The translations under genes were made by a program, and so were the position numbers. This document shows positions 12,701-21,724 of a DNA stretch of 46,207 bases, in pieces (positions within the stretch are counted from its first letter, which is position 1; each line of letters opens with the position of its first letter). Source of the stretch: Tubiluchus corallicola. Its lineage: Eukaryota; Priapulida; Priapulimorpha; Priapulimorphida; Tubiluchidae. The notes beneath the pieces are model-generated. The model did no database searches. It saw only the letters and a program-made list of their open reading frames with translations, and was not told the DNA's origin. The stretch is from positions 65,001-111,207 of the forward strand of contig JAQGDQ010000695.1 of the NCBI GenBank assembly GCA_030141605.1. Direction: 5' to 3'.

Positions 12701-15700
12701 TGCTTGTGTTATAAAGTAAATTTCAGTTGCCATTGTTATTACGTTTCTGTTGTCAGATTTTTATTTCAGTTCAGTTTTATTTCAGTTATTTTCAGTTAGA
12801 TTTTTTTATTATGCACTTATTATTACTGTGTATGAATTGTACTAACACGTTATAAGCATATCAATTTAATGTCATTCGTAATAATTAATTTCTATTATAA
12901 GCAGTACTAACACTAACACACTGTAGCATAGCGCCGTTGCTTTTTGAGCATGCCTGCTAAAATACTTTCGTTGTCTGTTTGCATTTTAGGAGGTTCTTCT
13001 CTGGTTGCACAAAGTACAGAAAGACCTCGGTGGTGAAGTGTCCGATGAGAAGCTGCGAGAATTTGTCTGGAACAGTTTGAAAGGTGGCCAGGTAAGCCAG
13101 TCATATATGTGTGTGCTTGCATAGCAACATCGTTCATAAATCGGCAGTTAAGCTTTTCTAGTTATTCACAATTCCTGAATCTCCATTTCATGAGGATCAT
13201 TTTGATACCAAGTTCATCTCTCTATGTTATTTTTAAGCTGAGATAATCCACGTTGAAGTTGAGGTGCAGGCTGCACACTGAAAAACATAATCTTGAGAAA
13301 ATCACTGTTAAAGTCAGCCATTGTTTTTTGTCGTGTCTCTACAAAACACTTAACAACCGCACAAATGTTGGTTGCTATGGACTTTGCCACCACGGTCAGG
13401 GAAATCCTCGAAAATCCTTTAAAATACTGGCTATCCTGAAAAGTCAGGGAAAAAGATAACTTGGTAAAAACTCAGGGAAGTTGGAAAGAGATGCAAAAAT
13501 AATCACTGTGAACCGATATTTTTCCAAACATGTTTTTCAGCGATTCGTGTTCAAATGAAATTTTCCTATGGCAGGCTCCCAGTTTCGATTTCTGTTCCAA
13601 AAATAATGATCAGATTAAGAAAGTTTATGTAATGTGATTAGTGTAATTTAGTTAGAACTACTGTAACTGTGTCGACACATTATATACCAGTATATGTATG
13701 AATGTCCGTACACAAAAATGGTTGAATATGTTTACTGGTAATGGAATTTCTGCTTATCTTAATCATGGAAAAGTCAGGGAAATTTGTTTTAAAATGTTGT
13801 GGTAACCTTGTTTATAATGACTGACTCCGTTTTTTCTAATTTGTTGTATAACATGTAGCATAGAGTAGACGTTCTTCCTGGGTACAGTCATGTTATATAG
13901 ATTTGTATGATAATTTTTATTCTCGAATGTTCGAGTTTTTTTCATTAGTATTAATTCAGTAAAAGCTACTGGCTTTGCATTATAAATGAGGACTATGTAG
14001 GATGTTTGCGTATTTTTGATTATAAGTGTATTTATACGCAAAATTTTTTGCGGGGCCTTTGCTAGTTAGTATTAATCCGCTTGTGTTACACCTTACAGGT
14101 TGTTCCCGGGTACGGCCACGCCGTATTGAGGAAAACCGATCCTCGTTACGAAGTACAGCGGGAGTTTGCCCTGGAGCACCTCCCCAACGATCCCATGTTC
14201 AAACTCGTTTCTCAGCTGTACAAGATCGTACCGGGAGTGCTCTTGGAACAGGGCAAGGCGAAGAACCCGTGGCCGAACGTCGACGCCCACAGCGGGGTAC
14301 TCCTCCAGGTGAGTTGCCGCGCTTACTACATTTGGTTGCGAAATGGTCGTTTACGTGGACGTATTAAATTTGTTCCATGTAAATACTGTAGTTAGTCCAC
14401 TTTACCAGCATCACATTCATTATAGGTAGTGTTTACCTGATTGTTAAGATTAAGCTAGTGTTTACACGGGTAGCAAAGATCAGACTCGGGTACCCTATTC
14501 CGTATACCAGCTGGGTACCTGATTGTTAAGATTAAGCTAGTGTTTACACGGGTAGCAAAGATCAGACTCGGGTGCTCTATTCCTTATACCTACCGGGTAC
14601 CCGACTGTTAAGATTAAGCTAGTGTTTACACGGGTAGCAAAGATCAGACTCGGGTACTCTATTCCTTATACCCACCGGGTACCCGATTGTTAAGATTAAG
14701 CTAGTGTTTACACGGGTAGCAAGAATCAGACTCGGGTACTCTATTCCTTATACCTGTCAGGTACCCGACTGTTAAGATTAAGCTAGTGTTTACACGGGTA
14801 GCAAAGATCAGACTCGGGTACTCTATTCCTTATACCTGTCAGGTACCCGACTGTTAAGATTAAGCATTAGTGTTTACACGGGTAGCAAAGATCAGACTCG
14901 GGTACTCTATTCCTTGTACCTGTCAGGTACCCGACTGTTAAGATTAAGCTAGTGTTTACACGGGTAGCAAGAATCAGACTCGGGTACTCTATTCCTTGTA
15001 CCTGTCAGGTACCCGACTGTTAAGATTAAGCTAGTGTTTACACGGGTAGCAAAGATCAGACTCGGGTACTCTGTTCCTTGTACCTGTCAGGTACCCGACT
15101 GTTAAGATTAAGCATTAGTGTTTACACGGGTAGCAAAGATCAGACTCGGGTACTCTATTCCTTATACCTGTCAGGTACCCGACTGTTAAGATTAAGCTAG
15201 TGTTTACACGGGTAGCAAAGATCAGACTCGGGTACTCTGTTCCTTATACCTGTCAGGCACCCGATTGTTAAGATTAAGCTAGTGTTTACACGGGTAGCAA
15301 AGATCAGACTCGGGCACCCTATTCCTTATGCCCGCCGAGTACCCGACTGTTAAGATTAAGCATTTATATTCACAAATAAAAACAACCACTGATGCATTTC
15401 ACCTAACTGCACTGTTATGTTAACAACAAGCGTTCATTTATTACACTTTGAAACCCCGAACGCACGAACTGTGAGTCGCGAAAGTTGGTGTTTTCCCCAC
15501 ACAAAACATTTGGCCGAGTTTTTATCTACCAGACTTTAATTACTTCATTGCACAAGTTTATCAACGAGTCAGCCTAGGTAGTACTGCACTGAGCACTATT
15601 AATACAGCATAGGGATTAGGGTAGTGTCTGTAGAATCAACATAGCTAAACATTTTATAATATATCAAGGACCAAAAGTCTGGAATGAGATTTGTCAATCC

Positions 15701-16939
15701 GCAAAAAATAGCAAAAAAATGCTAAAAAATCAAATTTTAAGTAAGTATCAATGAGTAATAAAAATTTCTATCAGTATCCATCCTCACAGTAGTTGCAAAA
15801 CAGTGGTGTTAGCTTAATCAAGTTATTTTAATTTTACATACTATTAACAAATAATAGTCTTTCTATCTTTTATATTATCCCATATATGAGCTTCATTCAT
15901 TACATCATTCCATTTTAAGCACTAATGTTTTTTTATCACACGATTCACTTTAAATTTTCAGATTATCTCCATTACTTTTTTTTCTATCACTGTGTGGGAC
16001 AATCTAACAAGCCCTGCTTTTTGATTGCCCGCAACACATTTACCTTCGTGTATAAGTGAACAGTGTTTGAGGCTTTTCCTGTGCAGTATTTCTTATTTGT
16101 ATTACGTTCATTGTAGGTCCTTTCACTAGATATTGTACATGAAACTATTGTAAATGTGTAATGTGAAATAAATGACTTATGACTTATTTTCTCCAATAAT
16201 GACGTGTCACAAACTTCCATTTTACAAAGAAACTTATCCATAGAAATGGGGTCAGAATGACAAATTGCAAAAAACTCTGAAACGGGCCGGGGGTTTGGGG
16301 ACCGCATAGACCCCATGGGGGTTTAAGGGGGCTAAGCAACAAATTGCAATTTTGTGACCATAGAGAGCCTCTAAGTGGACTCAAAATATCAATTACCTTG
16401 TTTCATGCATAATTTAAAATACCCAACTATCAGGGATACATGATACCTAATTGTCTCAAAAACGCCTAAGTACTGGCTGCTCCTATGCAAAAGTATATAA
16501 AAACTGTCTGCAATTGACTCAAATAACTCTGCACAATTGATTCTATATTTTTATACATAGAGATATACACGTGGTTACACTGATGTACGTGATGTAAACA
16601 AAGTGACGGCCTGCCACCTAGCGGTCAGCTTGTGAAATAATGTACTGGGTCCGTAAAAATTTTCTCAACGAATTGTTGCGATTATCTAAACGAATGAGTT
16701 AGCAGACGTCTAAATGAACTTGCCGTAGTTTGACTTTTGATTTCTGAATTATTTTGCAGTACTACGGAATGACGGAGATGAACTATTACACCGTTCTGTT
16801 TGGAGTCTCACGAGCTTTGGGAGTGATGTCGTCCCTGGTGTGGTCCAGGGCTCTGGGGCTCCCGCTCGAGCGTCCGAAGTCGATGAGCACACCGGGTCTG
16901 AAGAAATTCATCGGCGTCAGCGACACCGGCGGAGCTTAA
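663..16939 (+). CDS. CS: Citrate synthase, mitochondrial (complete, 9 coding exons)
   Basis: Condenses acetyl-CoA with oxaloacetate to citrate, the first step of the TCA cycle, in the mitochondrial matrix as a homodimer. Exons: 663-701, 3627-3791, 6375-6572, 9018-9206, 10134-10333, 12305-12434, 12990-13091, 14099-14308, 16760-16939. All junctions are GT-AG, phases are consistent and there is no internal stop. The 1413-nt CDS gives 470 aa, against 466 in human. Residues 1-29 are basic, aliphatic and free of acidic residues, as in a mitochondrial presequence. The mature part begins near [19 protein letters not shown]. The catalytic triad of the animal enzyme is present: His in GPLHGLANQ (exon 6), His in [13 protein letters not shown] (exon 8, which also fits the family signature) and Asp in [10 protein letters not shown] (exon 8). 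The C-terminus, [12 protein letters not shown], is slightly longer than in vertebrates. Identification is from the family sequence. Exons 1 and 9 rest on splice logic plus homology. Confidence 0.97.
880..1402 (+). repeat. Dispersed repeat family I, copy 1
   Basis: In CS intron 1. Shares long similarity with 13116-13380, 43781-44575 and, in reverse, 28862-29010. Diagnostic segments are AAGCTGAGATAATCCAC, GAAGTT..GGTGCAGGCT and GTCCAATATATTTAG. There is no visible coding sequence or clear terminal repeat, so the class is unknown. Confidence 0.7.
1491..2262 (-). mobile_element. LINE-type 3' end with 137-bp internal tandem repeats, copy 1
   Basis: Read on the minus strand, this ends in a CR1/L2-style tail, GTGTGAAATAAAATTCATAG, followed by a TTCATAG-type 7-mer. 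The body contains three 137-bp tandem units (about 1566-1976), each with an internal hairpin of AGGTGAGTGT and ACACTCACCT. Further copies lie at 31236-31985 and 40614-41365, with the same flanking body and the same core. No reverse-transcriptase coding remains. It sits antisense in CS intron 1. Confidence 0.7.
2878..3147 (+). mobile_element. pogo/Tigger-like MITE, family B copy 1
   Basis: About 270 bp bounded by inverted repeats CAGTCAACCCTTGTTAAACC and the complement of GGTTTAACGAGGGTCGACTG, flanked by TA on both sides. A second copy in opposite orientation is at 36055-36399. TA target duplications and CAGT ends suggest a Tc1/mariner-pogo relative. There is no transposase. Confidence 0.8.
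3627..3791 (+). CDS. CS: CS exon 2
   Basis: Fifty-five codons in phase 0. They hold the end of the presequence and the first conserved block, [20 protein letters not shown], ending GEITVDM before GTATGT. The acceptor is TCGTTTCAG. An ATG-initiated frame open from 3492 runs through this exon but includes intron sequence. Confidence 0.95.
3941..4511 (+). mobile_element. pogo/Tigger-like MITE, family C copy 1
   Basis: 571 bp starting CAGTGTTCCCTCACTTATCG and ending with the imperfect complement (TGTAGCGAGCGAACACTG), with TA on both sides. The copy at 32738-33367 is in the opposite orientation. No coding capacity. Lies in CS intron 2. Confidence 0.8.
4563..4745. mobile_element. Diverged fragment of family D element
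   Basis: Shares the CAAACAAAGTGACGGCC, GCCAACTAGCGGTCAGCT and ACACGTG blocks with the family D copies at 5186-5696, 16247-16673, 22423-22727 and 27393-27540. No clear ends. Confidence 0.55.
4869..5132. repeat. 33-bp minisatellite, CS intron 2
   Basis: About eight units of TAACCCCCACCCCTAATTGT plus CTTTGTTTAATAT. The C-rich strand is the sense strand, so the template strand has recurrent GGGGTGGGGG runs with G-quadruplex potential (inference). Open frames here are repeat translations, not genes. Confidence 0.95.
5186..5696. mobile_element. Family D MITE (TIR CAGGGATGAGAAT), full copy
   Basis: 511 bp with 13-bp terminal inverted repeats, CAGGGATGAGAAT at the left and ATTCTCATCCCTG at the right. 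The end sequence resembles hAT-type non-autonomous elements, but I see no clean 8-bp target duplication. Partial copies are at 4563, 16247, 22423 and 27393. Confidence 0.75.
5757..6020. repeat. 52-bp minisatellite, CS intron 2
   Basis: Five units of a 52-bp repeat containing GTGATACAAGTGGCAACACT, GCTCACAC and GCACCGATTTGGCCGAAAAT. One unit is slightly shortened. The open frames on both strands are artefacts of the repeat. Confidence 0.95.
6375..6572 (+). CDS. CS: CS exon 3
   Basis: Sixty-six codons, [20 protein letters not shown] through the [12 protein letters not shown] block to [11 protein letters not shown]. The acceptor is AATCTAG and the donor CAG|GTTTGT. Colinear with animal citrate synthases. 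Confidence 0.96.
6644..6979. repeat. 29-bp minisatellite, CS intron 3
   Basis: About 11.5 nearly identical units of GACTGGTAGAACTTCTGACT plus ACAGACTCA, starting some 70 bp after the exon 3 donor. Near-perfect identity among units implies recent expansion or homogenisation. Confidence 0.96.
7655..8912. repeat. 53/63-bp minisatellite, CS intron 3
   Basis: About 1.25 kb of units built from TTGTTGGGTTGTAATGTACT, GTTACGTTACAGTATGTTAC and GTTGTGTTGAG, with or without an extra 10 bp (GTTATGTTGA), so unit length alternates between roughly 53 and 63 bp. Contains many GTAACGTTAC palindromes. It ends about 100 bp before the exon 4 acceptor. Confidence 0.95.
9018..9206 (+). CDS. CS: CS exon 4
   Basis: Sixty-three codons from [18 protein letters not shown] through [13 protein letters not shown] and ALNSESKF to PKGRFWE. 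The acceptor is TTATTTAG and the donor GAG|GTAAGA. Both junctions are phase 0. Confidence 0.97.
9207..10133. other. CS intron 4
   Basis: Intron between GAG|GTAAGA and TTTCTTAG. The only repeat recognised is family M at 9598-9742. The rest is unremarkable AT-rich sequence, with open frames too short and too biased to support a gene. Confidence 0.6.
9598..9742. repeat. Dispersed repeat family M, copy 1
   Basis: Shares about 115 bp with 13953-14064, including AATGAGGACTGTGTAGGATG, GATTATAAGTGTACTTATACG and CAAAATTTTTTGCGG. Both copies lie in CS introns (4 and 7) in the same orientation. Class unknown. Confidence 0.7.
10134..10333 (+). CDS. CS: CS exon 5
   Basis: 200 nt covering [18 protein letters not shown] to RLYLTIH plus two bases of a split Ser codon (AG|C). 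Includes the conserved IYRNLYRDG and NFTSMLGY blocks. The donor CACAG|GTGAGTT is the first unit of a small tandem array that repeats the splice site (see the 10334-10430 entry). Confidence 0.97.
10334..10430 (+). repeat. 31-bp array copying the CS exon 5 splice donor
   Basis: Three 31-bp units start exactly at the exon 5/intron 5 boundary, each running from GTGAGTTGATGTTAATTAAT to the next CAG. GT dinucleotides after an exon-like CAG occur at 10334 (GTGAGTT), 10365 (GTGTGTT), 10396 (GTGAGTT) and 10427 (GTAAAAT). Use of any downstream donor would put TGA in frame straight after the exon. Confidence 0.9.
10852..11655. mobile_element. hAT-type non-autonomous transposon with perfect 8-bp TSD
   Basis: 804 bp with ends CAGGGGTGTGCA and TGCACACCCCTG, flanked on both sides by the identical 8-bp direct repeat GTCTAACA (10844-10851 and 11656-11663). 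The end sequence and 8-bp duplication are diagnostic of the hAT superfamily. An internal hairpin has 41-bp arms (11047-11087 and 11121-11161, one mismatch). No transposase. A relative is at 33723-34360. Lies in CS intron 5. Confidence 0.92.
11948..12222. repeat. TTA/ATT microsatellite, CS intron 5
   Basis: About 275 bp of TTA-type trinucleotides with scattered CTA, GTT and GCT variants, ending about 80 bp before exon 6. The poly-leucine open frame over it is an artefact. Confidence 0.95.
12305..12434 (+). CDS. CS: CS exon 6 (catalytic His)
   Basis: 130 nt completing the split Ser codon and encoding [15 protein letters not shown] to [12 protein letters not shown]. The His in GPLHGLANQ corresponds to catalytic His274 of the pig heart enzyme, by family knowledge. 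The acceptor is GTTTTAG and the donor CAG|GTAAAC. Confidence 0.97.
12990..13091 (+). CDS. CS: CS exon 7
   Basis: Thirty-four codons, [20 protein letters not shown] through [10 protein letters not shown], phase 0 at both ends. The acceptor is GCATTTTAG and the donor CAG|GTAAGC. Confidence 0.95.
13116..13380 (+). repeat. Dispersed repeat family I, copy 2
   Basis: Begins 25 bp after the CS exon 7 donor. Matches 880-1402 and 43781-44575 (AAGCTGAGATAATCCACGTT, GAAGTTGAGGTGCAGGCTGC and CGCACAAATGTTGGTTGCTA). Confidence 0.7.
13953..14064. repeat. Dispersed repeat family M, copy 2
   Basis: Matches 9598-9742 and stops about 35 bp before the CS exon 8 acceptor, so part of the acceptor region of intron 7 may come from the repeat. 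Confidence 0.65.
14099..14308 (+). CDS. CS: CS exon 8 (catalytic His and Asp)
   Basis: Seventy codons starting [18 protein letters not shown]. The His of GYGH and the Asp of PNVDAHSG correspond to catalytic His320 and Asp375 in the pig enzyme numbering. The acceptor is CCTTACAG and the donor CAG|GTGAGT. A dispersed repeat ends only about 35 bp before the acceptor. Confidence 0.97.
14437..15362. repeat. 82-bp minisatellite, CS intron 8
   Basis: About 11 units of an 82-bp repeat (CTAGTGTTTACACGGGTAGC, AAAGATCAGACTCGGGTACT, CTATTCCTTATACCTGTCAG, GTACCCGACTGTTAAGATTAAG), starting some 130 bp after the exon 8 donor. Units differ by a few substitutions and by AGCTAG versus AGCATTAG. Confidence 0.95.
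15625..16196 (+). mobile_element. 5'-truncated LINE (CR1/L2-like): RT C-terminus, 3' UTR and tail
   Basis: A frame from about 15628 reads [20 protein letters not shown] and continues to [10 protein letters not shown] and a TGA near 15753. YQGPKVWN is the typical last block of CR1/L2/jockey-type reverse transcriptases. It is followed by about 430 bp of 3' UTR and a tail, GTGAAATAAATGACTTATGA, ending in ATGACTT-type 7-mers. The same 3' UTR occurs in reverse at 39465-39800. An inactive fragment in CS intron 8. Confidence 0.8.
16247..16673. mobile_element. Family D MITE, partial copy in reverse
   Basis: Reverse-complement match to most of 5220-5690, including CCCCATGGGGG, CAAACAAAGTGACGGCCTGC and TAAAAATTTTCTCAACGAATT. 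The TIR end beyond 16673 is missing. It ends about 85 bp before the CS exon 9 acceptor. Confidence 0.75.
16760..16939 (+). CDS. CS: CS exon 9 (C-terminus and stop)
   Basis: Fifty-nine codons and [23 protein letters not shown], then the [17 protein letters not shown] block, ending GVSDTGGA. The acceptor is ATTTTGCAG. Confidence 0.97.
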   Translation, partial: YYGMTEMNYYTVLFGVSRALGVMSSLVWSRALGLPLERPKSMSTPGLKKFIGVSDTGGA

Positions 16940-17524
16940 GTCAGCGCGCGCACACGAGATCTGTTCATTTTCAGAGCGAGGTGCTTAAAATGCGCCGATG
17001 TAGAAAGTCGCCGAAGATATCCACCATTGCTTGTTCGTCTCTCGTGCAGTATTTTAAGCACCTCCTTCTGCCGTACCTTAAATTTGAATGTGGCGCTCCC
17101 TGCCCGTTCTGCTCAACTGAACGTGTATTCTAGTAGAACCATTACTAATCTCAGTTTGTGGGTGATTCTTTACACCATTATAAGTTTAGATGTTAAGAAT
17201 GTGCAGCTGAATGAGTGGATTTACTGTATATATAGTTTACACAATTCTCGAAATTCTCTTTTAGCTTCAAAAACTTCGTTACGAAAACGTATTTGCTTAG
17301 TACTCGCACCCGTTTGAATAGCGCGTATATTATTAACACGGTTGGCAGATTGGTAAAGATTTATCTGTGTATTAGCGTAGTTGTGAGGTAATTACTGTTT
17401 GTGGTAGTTGTAAAAATTTACTGAATTCACATATTGACACCGGTGCACTTTAAAGAATCTTCAGTTTACATTGTTGGCTTTCACGCGGTATATAATGGAT
17501 ATTAATGATCATGTTATGTATAGT

Positions 17525-17530
17525 AATAAA
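17525..17530 (+). terminator. CS: Probable CS polyadenylation signal
   Basis: AATAAA 586 bp after the CS stop, followed some 20 bp later by a GT-rich CTTGTGTCTG stretch. It is the first canonical hexamer in sense orientation downstream of exon 9 that has a plausible downstream element. Confidence 0.55.
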
Positions 17531-17564
17531 AAAGTGTAACTAAAAGTCTTGTGTCTGAAATGTT

Positions 17565-17893
17565 CAGTTTAAAAGAAAACCGGACGATTGATTAGTCTAA
17601 TTCACTGTCCAAAATCTACATATTCTTGCCTATAAGTTTCTTATATTTCAGTAATTATCTTGGAAAGTTTATCAACGGCAACTGGACACAGCTGTCGTTT
17701 ACATCACAAACTAACCGGACGATTGAACACAGCTGTCGTTTACATCAGAAACTAACCGGATGATTGATTAGTCTAATTCACTGTCCAAAATATACATATT
17801 CTTGCCTATAAGTTTCTTATATTTCAGTAATTACCTTGGAAAGTTTATCAACGGCAACTGAACACAGCTGTCGTTTACATCACAAACTAACCA
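17565..17893. repeat. Imperfect tandem duplication between CS and HSPE1
   Basis: A block of about 145 bp (GATTGATTAGTCTAATTCAC to ACAGCTGTCGTTTACATCAC) occurs twice, separated by an extra partial copy of the ACACAGCTGTCGTTTACATC segment. No coding potential. Confidence 0.85.
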
Positions 17894-18226
17894 CAGTTTG
17901 TGCAATGGCAGGCATCTTCCATTGCGCATCAAGCACATTTGCGCAAGCGAAGATTGCTTTAAGACGCTGATGTGATGTAACGAAAATGAGCTCCAAGTCA
18001 CAATGACGTCACAAACGAACGCTGCAGTTCATGGTTACGCTTATCACGGTACCGCGCCTATTTGTCGGCCACGCAAATGTGATAAAAAAGCACCATTGCC
18101 AGTCTTAGTGGTTTCACTGAGTTTTAACAAAATTCAACTATCCGAGGTAATTATTATTTAATCTAAGCTTCGATTTAAAAAAAGCTTTTGTAATTTTCAA
18201 TATTTATACGAATACTCTTTTTGAAC

Positions 18227-18691
18227 TACCGTATATACTCGCATATAAGCCGAATTTAGAACTATAAAATACAATACTGAAATCAGGGGGTCGACTTATA
18301 TGCGCATGAAACAAAATGAACACAAGGACAGACACTAATGCCAATTTTGCAGCCACACATTTTCATCGCTATCTGACTCTTTATTTGGTTGTGTGTCACC
18401 AATAGTGTATTGGAGGGGGATCGTGGAGGATCGACGTCCACCAAGTTTTTTTTCAGAAAAAATTCACATTTCAATAAATGTCTGCTTTTTGTATTCATTA
18501 GATAAAAAATATTAAAAATGTATAAATATATGTGACAAAAAGGGATCAATTTTGTTGATTGGGTATGGAGTAAAATTAGACAAGTTGATGGTCGGCTTAT
18601 ATACGGGTTTTTGCAAAAACTGGCCATTTTAAAGCAGTTTTAGGGGGTCGGCTTATATGCGATGTAGGCTTATATGCGAGTATATACGGTA
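18227..18691. mobile_element. DNA-transposon MITE with TACCGTATATACTCGC ends
   Basis: About 465 bp bounded by TACCGTATATACTCGCATAT and, at the right, GCGAGTATATACGGTA, with sub-terminal AAGCCGA/TCGGCTT repeats. Terminal inverted repeats are clear. Superfamily not assigned, and no transposase is visible. The 114-aa open frame across it is an artefact. Confidence 0.75.
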
Positions 18692-18699
18692 ATATCTAA

Positions 18700-19680
18700 A
18701 CAATCGTACGGTTTCCTTTAAAGAGTTGCAAAAGGGCTCATTTGACAACGAAGCCAAAACAAACCATCTCAAAATTGACATAGGTTTATTATTCGCTTAG
18801 ACAAGCAACACATACAGCAGCATACATTATCAAGCAATAAACAGCATGATGGCTATCACTACGAGTAATATTTCAATTTCACGTCTAAAAAGAAGCGAAA
18901 CATGATTCGACCATGAGTACAATCTGCTATAGTTTGGGGGATAAACTGAATCGAACACAAGGCGGCGCTGTTTGCCATGGTTTAACACTGTGAAATTGAA
19001 TCAACATGATCATCACTACGATACATTTGCAAAACAAATTTGTGTGAACTGTCACTCGTTGGACACGTCAGCGGGTTTTCACTGACAGTGGAACAAAACG
19101 GAAACGATCGCGATCACTACGTCACGTATGCGAAACATAATTTACCCGCTGGTCACATTTCGCTGACCATTCAATTGGCGGCCAGAGACATGCCAGTAGT
19201 GTGACAATAACAAAAGAACAGAACAGTGACATGACAATAATCATTAAGGTACATTTTCAAAAAGTTATTAACGACTTGCTAAGTTCGATCAACTAGTTCT
19301 TCTCATGATAACTCAAGCTACACAGAACGAGGAACAGAACAATGACATGACAATAATCATTAAGGTACATTTTCAAAAAGTCATTAACGACTTGCTAAGT
19401 TCGATCAACTAGTTCTTCATGCGAACATTTTTTTAATGATAACATAAGCTACATAATAGAACCTATTTTCGTTTGCAAAATATTACAGATATTGTACTAT
19501 CACCTAACAACACCAATTGTGCTATTTTTCTACAGAATGCTAGAATGTTCGTTGGTCAATGTTAGACCGACGAATTTTCCGTAAGTCACGAATATATCAC
19601 TGGGAGAAATGACGGTATATCTAAAAGTTTACGTAACTAAAATTTCCTAGAAACCGAAGTAATGGCGGTAGCGGAATGGC
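18700..19680. other. Probable 3' UTR/downstream flank of HSPE1
   Basis: No gene is seen. The stretch lies downstream of the HSPE1 stop on the minus strand. Candidate poly(A) signals on that strand are ATTAAA at 19437-19432 and AATAAA at 18790-18785. A segment of about 85 bp (CAATAATCATTAAGGTACAT to ACTAGTTCTT) is duplicated at roughly 19233-19302 and 19349-19420. Confidence 0.4.
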
Positions 19681-19731
19681 CTACTGCTCCCACTTGCCAA
19701 GAATGTCTCCATCTCTATATAAAAAGTATTC
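19681..19731 (-). CDS. HSPE1: HSPE1 exon 4 (C-terminus and stop)
   Basis: Sixteen codons and TAG: EYFLYRDGDILGKWEQ. Matches the conserved DYFLFRDGDILGK end of the family. The acceptor TTTTTTCTAG lies 17 bp from a 35-bp minisatellite. Confidence 0.93.
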   Translation of the reverse strand, partial: EYFLYRDGDILGKWEQ

Positions 19732-21445
19732 CTAGAAAAAACACACAATGTCGTTATAAAATAATACGCTCATACGTGTACAAGGTCGTTATAAAATAAT
19801 ACGCTCATACGTGTACAAGGTCGTTATAAAATAATATGCTCATACGTGTACAAGGTCTTTATAAAATAATATGCTCATACGTGTACAAGGTCGTTATAAA
19901 ATAATACGCTCATACGTGTACAAGGTCGTTATAAAATAATACGCTCATACGTGTACAAGGTCTTTATAAAATAATACGCTCATACGTGTACAAGGTCTTT
20001 ATAAAATAATACGCTCATACGTGTACAAGGTCGTTATAAAATAATACGTGAATATACAATGATTAATGCTTAACCCTTTCAGTCCCAAATTATTTTTTAA
20101 TAAGAAAAAATTTCTAGCTTGGTACTTTTGTTCCCAACGTATCCTGTGGGATACACAACATTCTTTGTCATGGGCAAAAAAACAAAGTCCGACTTTTTTA
20201 AAAACACAACAATAGCAAAAAATGTGCTTCATTTTGCAACTGCTGATAATTTTTTAAAGTATTTAAGACATTTAGTATGCACGCTATGCTGATCTGTACA
20301 AAGTCGTCTCTAATGTACTGTACCTTGCGCAGTTTTTTATGCTATGTAGATTTTCTAGTTTGCCATTTTATCACCATTTTTAGTCTATTGTTATTGGCTT
20401 AAATCAAAATAACTATTAACAGATCAGATAAGTGTCAGTTTAAAAATTTTATTAATTTTAAAGGCAGAAAATATTCTCGTATCCCACAGGACATAATGCT
20501 GCATTAAGAATAAACAAATTTTATTTCGCAGACGTTTTGTTACCTACATTTCATAAATTATAACATTAAACGTGATTTTACTCAAGTAAGTTCAAACGAG
20601 GTTTGATATTTCGGTTGATTGGGCCTGGAGATCTGAAAACTTCAGGGTTGTCAACACTGAAGATGCGCCACATTGCCGACAAAAACACGTCACAAACTGT
20701 TACGTAAACGAAATTTTCGCGTTATTTGAACTAATTTCGCCAAGATGTTTCAGCAGTTTTTGACATCTAGGAGAAAAAAGGGAAATTGGATAAATACTAG
20801 TAAAACCTCTTAAAAATGTTACCGAAAATTCTACGAAATTTCGGCTACGAAACTTAATAAATTTCGCGGAAATCGAATGTACTGACGAATCGAAACAAAA
20901 ATGTCCTTCCTGTAAGATCCCCGCTTGAGAGAGCAAATGTTTAGAACAGGTTCATAATCAATATTAAAACAGTTTAGAAAAACTACGTAGACAAACCTTT
21001 TCATCAATTTCTATTTTTGTTCCTCCAAATTCCGGTAAAATCACTCTGTCTCCAACTGACACCGACGTTGGTATAAAATCACCCTTCTGAAACAGCAGAA
21101 AAATAATTTGCGCAAAAAAAACAAGCTTACAAATACACTAAACAAGAAACGAGTTTAAAAGGGGCTATCGAACAGTGTACAGGCGCCAACCTATTCCAAG
21201 TCGTGCTTGAATTCAATATGTAGGGTTCCCATGGTCAGCAGCAGCAGCGGTAGTAGTAGTAGTAGTAGTAATCGTAGTAGTAGTAGTAGTAATAGTAGTA
21301 GAAGCAGTAGTAGTAGTAATAGTAATCGTAGTAGAAGCAGTAGTAATAGTAATCGTAGTAGTAGAAGTAGTAATTGTAGTAGCAGTAGTAGTAATTTGTA
21401 GCAGTAATAGTACTAATAGTGGTGGTAGTAGTAGCAGTGGTGGTG

Positions 21446-21481
<36 letters not shown>

Positions 21482-21579
21482 GCAGTAGTAGTAGTAGTAG
21501 TAGTAGCAGTGGTGGTGGTGGTGGTGGTAGTAGTAGTAGCAAAAGTGGTAGTAGTAGTAGTAGTAGTAGCAGTAGTAGC

Positions 21580-21641
<62 letters not shown>

Positions 21642-21682
21642 CAGTGGTGGTGGTGGTGGTGGTAGTAGTAGTAGCAAAAGTG

Positions 21683-21724
<42 letters not shown>

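Noticed and set aside
14437-15362. Second candidate CRISPR-like or satellite gene array
   Set aside because: 82-bp units abut without spacers and have no coding potential. A plain minisatellite.
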